From Liquidambar formosana (taxonomy: Eukaryota; Streptophyta; Magnoliopsida; Saxifragales; Altingiaceae): a stretch of 64,000 nucleotides of DNA. Shown piece by piece: positions 58,639 to 64,000 of this stretch. The position numbers were made by a program, and so were the translations under genes. The stretch lies in assembly GCA_039720395.1 (NCBI GenBank), contig JBBPBK010000041.1, positions 1 through 64,000 of the forward strand. Reading direction: 5' to 3'. The notes beneath the pieces were generated by a model. It made no database searches. It was not told where the DNA came from and saw only the letters and a program-made list of their open reading frames with translations. The number at the start of each line of letters is the position of its first letter. Position 1 is the stretch's first letter.

Positions 58639-58941
58639 TTTTTAAGTTTTATGAAAAATATAAAAAAAGTTTACAAAAACTAATCATATAGTCTACTAGA
58701 AAACACCATTCCGGACAACTTTGTAGAAAAATTTGTTTCAAAAATTTGTCATTTAAGTACACTTTTTAGCCATTTTTCATGAAAAATGAAATAAAGATTA
58801 TAAATGGCTAAAAAGTCAACTTAAATGATAGATTTTAGAAAAACTTTCTTCTATAAAATTGTTCAGAATGATGTTTTCTAGTGATCAATGTAACTAATTT
58901 TCGTAAAAACCTTCTATATTCTTCATAAAATCTTAAAAAGT
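58639..58941. mobile_element. Foldback (long inverted repeat) MITE-like element, copy 2
   Basis: Arms of roughly 90 bp: left TTTTAAGTTTTATGAAAAAT...CTAGAAAACACCATTCCGGA and right GATGTTTTCTAGTGATCAAT...TCATAAAATCTTAAAAAGTG. Same family as 46843-47106. The element is absent from unit 1 of the kinase duplication. Confidence 0.65.
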
Positions 58942-59269
58942 GTAAACTAATGAAAGCTTATAGTACTTTATGTGGTAGCAATTGTTCCCTCAAAAGTAAA
59001 AAATGAAAAATAATTGAAATGATATCAAATGTGTGTTGTTGGTGGGTCCAATCTGCTAAATGCATGCACCAGAAAAAGAGTCTGACATGTTTTACCATGA
59101 AAAACATGTTTGTCTTACCAATTTCCATTCTTCCACAACCCAATGGACTTTCATACCAACAGGGCAATGCCATTCTTCCACAACTCAGTGGACTTTCATA
59201 CCAAGAGCCTATAACATGGGCGGAGAGAGGAGTGGCTAATATCCATTGCCATCATTATATATATATATA

Positions 59270-60320
59270 TTGACGTTACTTTTTGGTACAAAATTCAATT
59301 TGCTCAAAGGAATCTTTCTAATAACAAAAGCGAGAATTCTCTAGTCTTTGAAGGATCAATCTCGACGTAATATTCAAGGCTAGGGCAACCCGATCATTCT
59401 CCATTTCGTGCTTCTTGTATAGTTTATGGTACTCCATGGCCCTACATGTGGAGCATTGATTTTTCGGCGATGTTAAGTTTTCAATTTAAAAGCTAATTAA
59501 ACTTATAAGTAAAGGCCCAAACAGGTACAAAAAGTTATGTCAAATCCAATATTTAGGCGACGTGGGATGTGATATATTTATAACACTCTCCCTCACGTGC
59601 AGGCTTAACATAAGCTTGTCACGTGAGCAATAAATATAAGCTCAACAGGCTCAAGAACGACATATTTTGATATCATGTAAAATTTTCAACATAAAAACCT
59701 AAGTTTATAAATAAATGGCCCAAACAGGTAATGTGAGATGTAATATATTTCTAACAAGCAATGCTTAAAATTTGACGCATTTTTTTATGAATTGCATCCA
59801 AAATAAAAAATAAAAAAAACTTAAGAAAGTAAAATAAAAGAAGAGAGAGAGAAGGGAGTCTAAATGACCAGCCAACGGGTCAATTAGGATGACTCAGTCC
59901 CTACCAACTATGATACGATCACATGGTGTCACAGGTCAATAAGAGTTAAGTGATGTGGAATTATGGGATTAAAAAATATTTTAACAATTTTACCTTACTT
60001 GATTCTTATTGGCTCGTGACACCACGTGACCTGTGTTACAGTTGCATGGAAGTTCTTCTTTGAGTAGAGACCTCATATAAATTATGTGGCCAAACCGTAT
60101 AAGGGACTAATCCTATTTGACCGACCTAGTGGATCAAATAGCAAAGCTATAAAATAAAAAGAAAAAGCAACAAAAGAGCTGGCAAAAATGGAAGAGCTCA
60201 TAGGTTTCATTTGAGGCAGGTTTCATTCGAGACGGTTTTCCTTCTCCGAAGGGCCAAGAATATTGGCAAAGCTGAATGGTAAGCTTGCTTTTGAAATATA
60301 TATATAAAAAAGGGAACAAG
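59270..60320. other. Non-coding end of unit 2
   Basis: Part matches unit 1 (59840-60260 with 52590-52800). No gene. 'TAATATATTTATAACACTC'-like sequence near 59570 is common intergenic plant repeat material. Confidence 0.35.
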
Positions 60321-60323
60321 ATT

Positions 60324-60502
60324 ACAGAGGTGGATTTCGATCTGCAATACACATAAAAGACCATTTTCTTTAATTTACTACCAATAATATCATAGGCTTT
60401 TAAGTCAAAACAAGAAAACAGAGGTGGATTTCGATCCGCAATACAGATAAAAGACCATTTTCTTTAATTTACCACCTATAATATCATAGGCTTTTAAGTC
60501 AA
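60324..60502. repeat. 94-bp tandem duplication at the end of unit 2
   Basis: ACAGAGGTGGATTTCGATC starts at 60324 and again at 60418; both copies run to ATCATAGGCTTTTAAGTCAA with few differences. Confidence 0.85.
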
Positions 60503-62763
60503 GCCGCTATCATTGAACAAAAGAATCGGACAGCTTTTAAAGGTTCATACCAAATTAAAGGGAAATCGATTATTTATTTATTTACAAGTAGTGACCCGCA
60601 TGTGCGATAATAAAAAAAGAAAAAATCTACATAATTTTTTTTTTTTTTTTTTTGGGTATTTGGGCTCAAGTCCAAATTAAAAGACTTGTGCATCCTTAAG
60701 TTCCTTTTAAAAAACACTTTTAGCTTTAAGTCCAATTAAATATGGTAGGACAAAAATGCCTCTGTCAAATAGTAACAAAATCTTTCCTTGTTTTTCTCAT
60801 ATGACCATACCATCATACCAATGTGATTATTTTTCTCCCATAATTCTTTCTTTATTATTTTTCTTTCGTTTATTTTCTTCTCACAAGATTCTCTCCTAAT
60901 TTATCTCCTATAGCAACTCTCCCATAATTATACCCTCCTTATTTTTGGTTATTTCTCTCTTTATTTTTCTCCTAAGACTCTTTCCATATTTCTCTACCAT
61001 AACAATTCTCTTATAACCATACCTTCCTTATTTTAAAAATAGCACGTAACTAGCTGCTTTATGCTAGAAAAAAAAATAAAAATAAATAAAAAATACATGG
61101 AAAAAACATGATATGAAATTTCATGTCACTGTTTTATTTTATAAATGATTTGTTAATGTATATTTGCATATGTAACTATTTTACAGATAATTGTTCTATT
61201 CAAACACATTTTTTATGGGTATCTTTGTGATGAAACAATTAATCGCGTGAAAGTACTGTGGTACGTACTATAATAATCTTGAAATGGAATGTAGTTGATT
61301 AATGTTCTTTCTGATTAGTTTTTTGTGGGTGTAACTTATATTTGATGCTTGTAGTTTCAATGTAATTGAAGAGTAACTAGTTTTCGATAAAAAATTATAT
61401 GCATTGTATCGTTTGGTGTCATTTGTTCTAAATAGTTACCCACTGATATAGTTACTTCACATTTGGGTGAGTGTTTAGGAATAGTTACATAAATATAATT
61501 TGTGAAAATGTAGCAAAATCCGTTTGGGTGCAATAAAAAAGGGAAGTTTTTATTTACGTCAGAAAATATCGGGAGGAAAAAAGGGAGCAATAGATGTGGG
61601 GCAAAATCCGTTTGGGTGCAATTAAAAAAGGAAGCTGTTAATTATGTCAGAAAATATGGGGAGAAAAAAACGGATCACATTGATTGCTTACCATAACAAA
61701 GAAGATGGGCAACGTACGCTGGTATTTGGGAAAAATATCACCAAGCATATCATTGAAACACTACCATTTGAGTCCTAATATGGACTTGGAGTTGTATAAA
61801 AAATCTATCAAGACTGCTTGCTATATGAATTCCTCCAAATGGACTTTTCGCATATTTTTCCTTTTTTTTTAAAAAAAAAAAAAAAGAAGAAAAGATGATT
61901 TGAAAAAAAAAAAAAACTTTTCAGCAAAAACATAAAACAAAATAAAAGTATTACACGATCAAATCAAAGTAAATAAAAAAATAAAAAAAATTAATGGACT
62001 ATAACGTATTGATCTCAAAAACCCATATATAGACAAAGAGAGATGGAGTTATCTGTTCCATATTCAATAACATCTCTACCAGAAAATAAAATAAAATAAA
62101 TCAAATTTGGAGAGGAAGACAACCTACATGCAGTCATGCGAGACCTGCTACTTCTTGACTAAGTGGGATAGAGTGTTGATGGAGGTACAAATAACGTCAA
62201 AGGTTATGGGTAGACGTGAATGGTTTTTTTTTTTTTTTTTTCCATAAGGAAAGTAATTTAATTTTTAGGGATTTATTGAAATTATTTCTATTTATAAAGG
62301 TCAATGTATTTTTATGAGGAGTGTAATTTTATTTTAAAATTCTTATTGGAATTTATTATATCAACCAATTGTATGAGACCACATCACCTCAATAGTAGGT
62401 CAGAGTAAAGGAGAGAGTATAATGAATGTAAGAAAAGTATTTAGGCGGGAAGAGTGAAGAGATATGTCACATTATCAAACTGGGTTATATATTATAATTA
62501 TAATATAGATATCTATATCTATTTATACTATATTATAAAACCTAGTTTGCTGATGTGGCATAGTTTTTTGTGTTTCCCCCCTACATACTTTTCTGTGGTT
62601 TATTTTGCTTTCTCCTTAACTCTAACCCTACTATTGAGCTTATGTGGCGATATCTCATTGGCAAACTATAAAATCAATAATTAGATTTCAAAATTTAAAA
62701 AATAAATAACAGAGTTGACCTTTCCATATTTTCCAATCCCCCTCAAAATCTTTCCAAATAAAT
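60503..62763. other. Intergenic, AT-rich
   Basis: Poly-T (60628-60654), T/C-rich stretch with repeated 'TTTCTC[CT]' motifs (60830-61020), A-runs (61868-61916) and TA-rich DNA (62480-62530). No gene, RNA gene or recognisable transposon end. Confidence 0.4.
61513..61680. repeat. 88-bp tandem repeat, two units
   Basis: GCAAAATCCGTTTGGGTGCA occurs at 61513 and 61601, each followed by GTCAGAAAATAT and a G/A-rich end, with small differences. Confidence 0.85.
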
Positions 62764-62850
62764 AAGATTCTTAAAATTGATTGTCTCACCCTATACCCTA
62801 AACTGATGTTAAGATTCCTAAAATTGATTGTCTTACCCTAAACCCTAAAC
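62764..62850. repeat. 47-bp tandem repeat containing telobox-like CCCTAAACCCTAAAC
   Basis: AAGATTCTTAAAATTGATTG at 62764 and AAGATTCCTAAAATTGATTG at 62811, each followed by CACCCTATACCCTAAAC or TACCCTAAACCCTAAAC. The second holds two plant telomere-type repeats. Too short to be a real interstitial telomere. Confidence 0.75.
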
Positions 62851-62859
62851 AAACGTTAA

Positions 62860-64000
62860 CCTCTCCATCTCTCATAATCGCCTACCATCCTATTCCACGG
62901 CATATAAATCATTATCAACGGCAACGGCCTATCATTCTGTTCCACCGAAAGTTTTAGAGAAGGTACTCTTGATATCTTTTTGATTTTTCTATTTTTCCTC
63001 TCTTTATTGCACCTTTTTAATAGTGTATGTTTGTTTAATAAGTTCTCAATTTTAAGGTTTTCCAGATGTTAAGAATGGCCTAGCCTTTTCCTCCATGAGC
63101 ACTACCTGTTTGATTGATTGCTTGAAAAAAAAAATTGTAATAACAATGCGTCTTCAGTTACTCATTCCATGCATGAACTGTGATGGTGAAAACAATATTT
63201 GATTTAATTAATGTTTCATTCAATTTATCAATTTAACAATGCGTCCTCCATTAATGTTTGACAATTGGCAAGAGTTGATTGCTTAACATGTGCTGTTTGG
63301 GCTATTTGTGTTACCATTGGCAATTTCTGGTTAAGGCTTTAGGCTTCCATAGAAGGGTAAAATATTACAAATGTCGGGTTCATTTTTTCTTTTTATTTAA
63401 AAAAAAAAAAAACTAAAATTGTATTAATGTAACATGATATTGTTCACACTAAAATCTACAAAATCTACGTGGGCGTGTCAAAGCTCGAAAGCCTAAAGAT
63501 AGTGTGTCCACGACCTCTCAGCATCTCCTAGGCTGTTGAATTTAAGGCCGTTGACTCAAATGCCTACTTGGTCACTGGACTAAACCAAACTAATGGAATT
63601 AAACTAATGAAATTAACAAGCGATTGAATGAGAGATAAGGGTTCTTCTCTTTAAAGTTCTGTTCTAAACCAATGGAATTAAAGTGCAAATGGAAATACTT
63701 CTTCAATGAGAAAAATACGAAATACTTACAGTAAATTCAGCAACAGCAAAATTAACAGCAAATATCCTCGAACAAATGCTTAAAACTAAGAAAGATTTGC
63801 TAAGAAGCAGCTAATAACAAAGTTGGAGTTGAAAGCTAAGAAGCAAAAACTATTTCTGAGTTTCCTGAGAAGGATTGATGTGTTGAGAACCCCCGCTTTA
63901 ACTGCTCCGATCTCCTTTTATAGTCGAACCATTGCTCACTTCTCACGAACTTGATCATGGCCATCATGGGTACTAATTATCTGCTCCACCTCCTTCTTTT
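62860..64000. other. Right end of window; possible minus-strand promoter
   Basis: No coding frame is seen. At about 63915-63924 the minus strand reads CGACTATAAAAGGAGATC, a good TATA context, followed by a leader-like sequence towards lower coordinates. It could be an LTR promoter or a promoter of an unseen transcript; neither can be shown. Poly-A tracts occur near 63127 and 63400. Confidence 0.3.

Larger units (their letters stand above)
53090..60378. repeat. Segmental tandem duplication, unit 2 (kinase locus)
   Basis: Counterpart of 47401-52867. It is longer by about 1.8 kb because it holds an A/TA repeat (53562-53620), an AT-rich insert (about 54860-55700), a MITE (58180-58394) and a foldback element (58639-58941), none of them seen in unit 1. 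Confidence 0.85.

Noticed and set aside
62835..62850. Interstitial telomere
   Set aside because: Only about two CCCTAAA units are present within a short tandem repeat.

Overview
This is a low-gene-density, AT-rich stretch of nuclear DNA from a flowering plant, most likely a eudicot. The evidence is spliced genes with GT-AG introns, plant-type proteins, plant LINEs, Stowaway-like MITEs and chromovirus-like LTRs. No tool was run. Exon models come from reading frames, splice signals and my knowledge of the families, and phases were added up by hand.

Layout. 1-8.0 kb is a nested transposon stack: a broken LINE, an antisense solo LTR with a perfect 5-bp target duplication, and inside it a second solo LTR in sense orientation. 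10.1-12.2 kb is a four-exon short-chain dehydrogenase of the glucose/ribitol dehydrogenase type (+ strand), with seed-type promoter motifs. 13.2 kb holds a small intronless gene of unknown function. 14.4-19.7 kb is a complete five-exon mevalonate kinase gene (- strand). 23.4-40.0 kb is a tandem array of three nine-exon AMI1-type amidase genes (- strand, repeat unit about 6 kb). Copies at 23.4 and 29.4 kb keep the catalytic triad context. The copy at 35.2 kb has changed conserved residues around the nucleophile. 41.5-46.5 kb is a seven-exon RING-finger E3 ligase gene (- strand), with a Stowaway-like MITE and a truncated LINE in its introns. 47.4-60.4 kb is a tandem segmental duplication. Each unit carries one intact intronless 393-aa FERONIA-like cytoplasmic kinase that lacks the HRD and DFG aspartates (a predicted pseudokinase) and one degenerate relative. 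60.4-64 kb holds small tandem repeats and no gene that I can support.

The genes do not form an operon-like pathway. Two themes stand out. One is local tandem duplication followed by divergence of catalytic residues (amidases and pseudokinases). The other is dense accumulation of MITEs, foldback elements and retroelements in introns and at duplication edges. I do not see a clearly new biological system. The best leads are the pseudokinase pair, the amidase copy with an altered oxyanion-hole glycine, and a 131-bp near-perfect hairpin upstream of only one pseudokinase.
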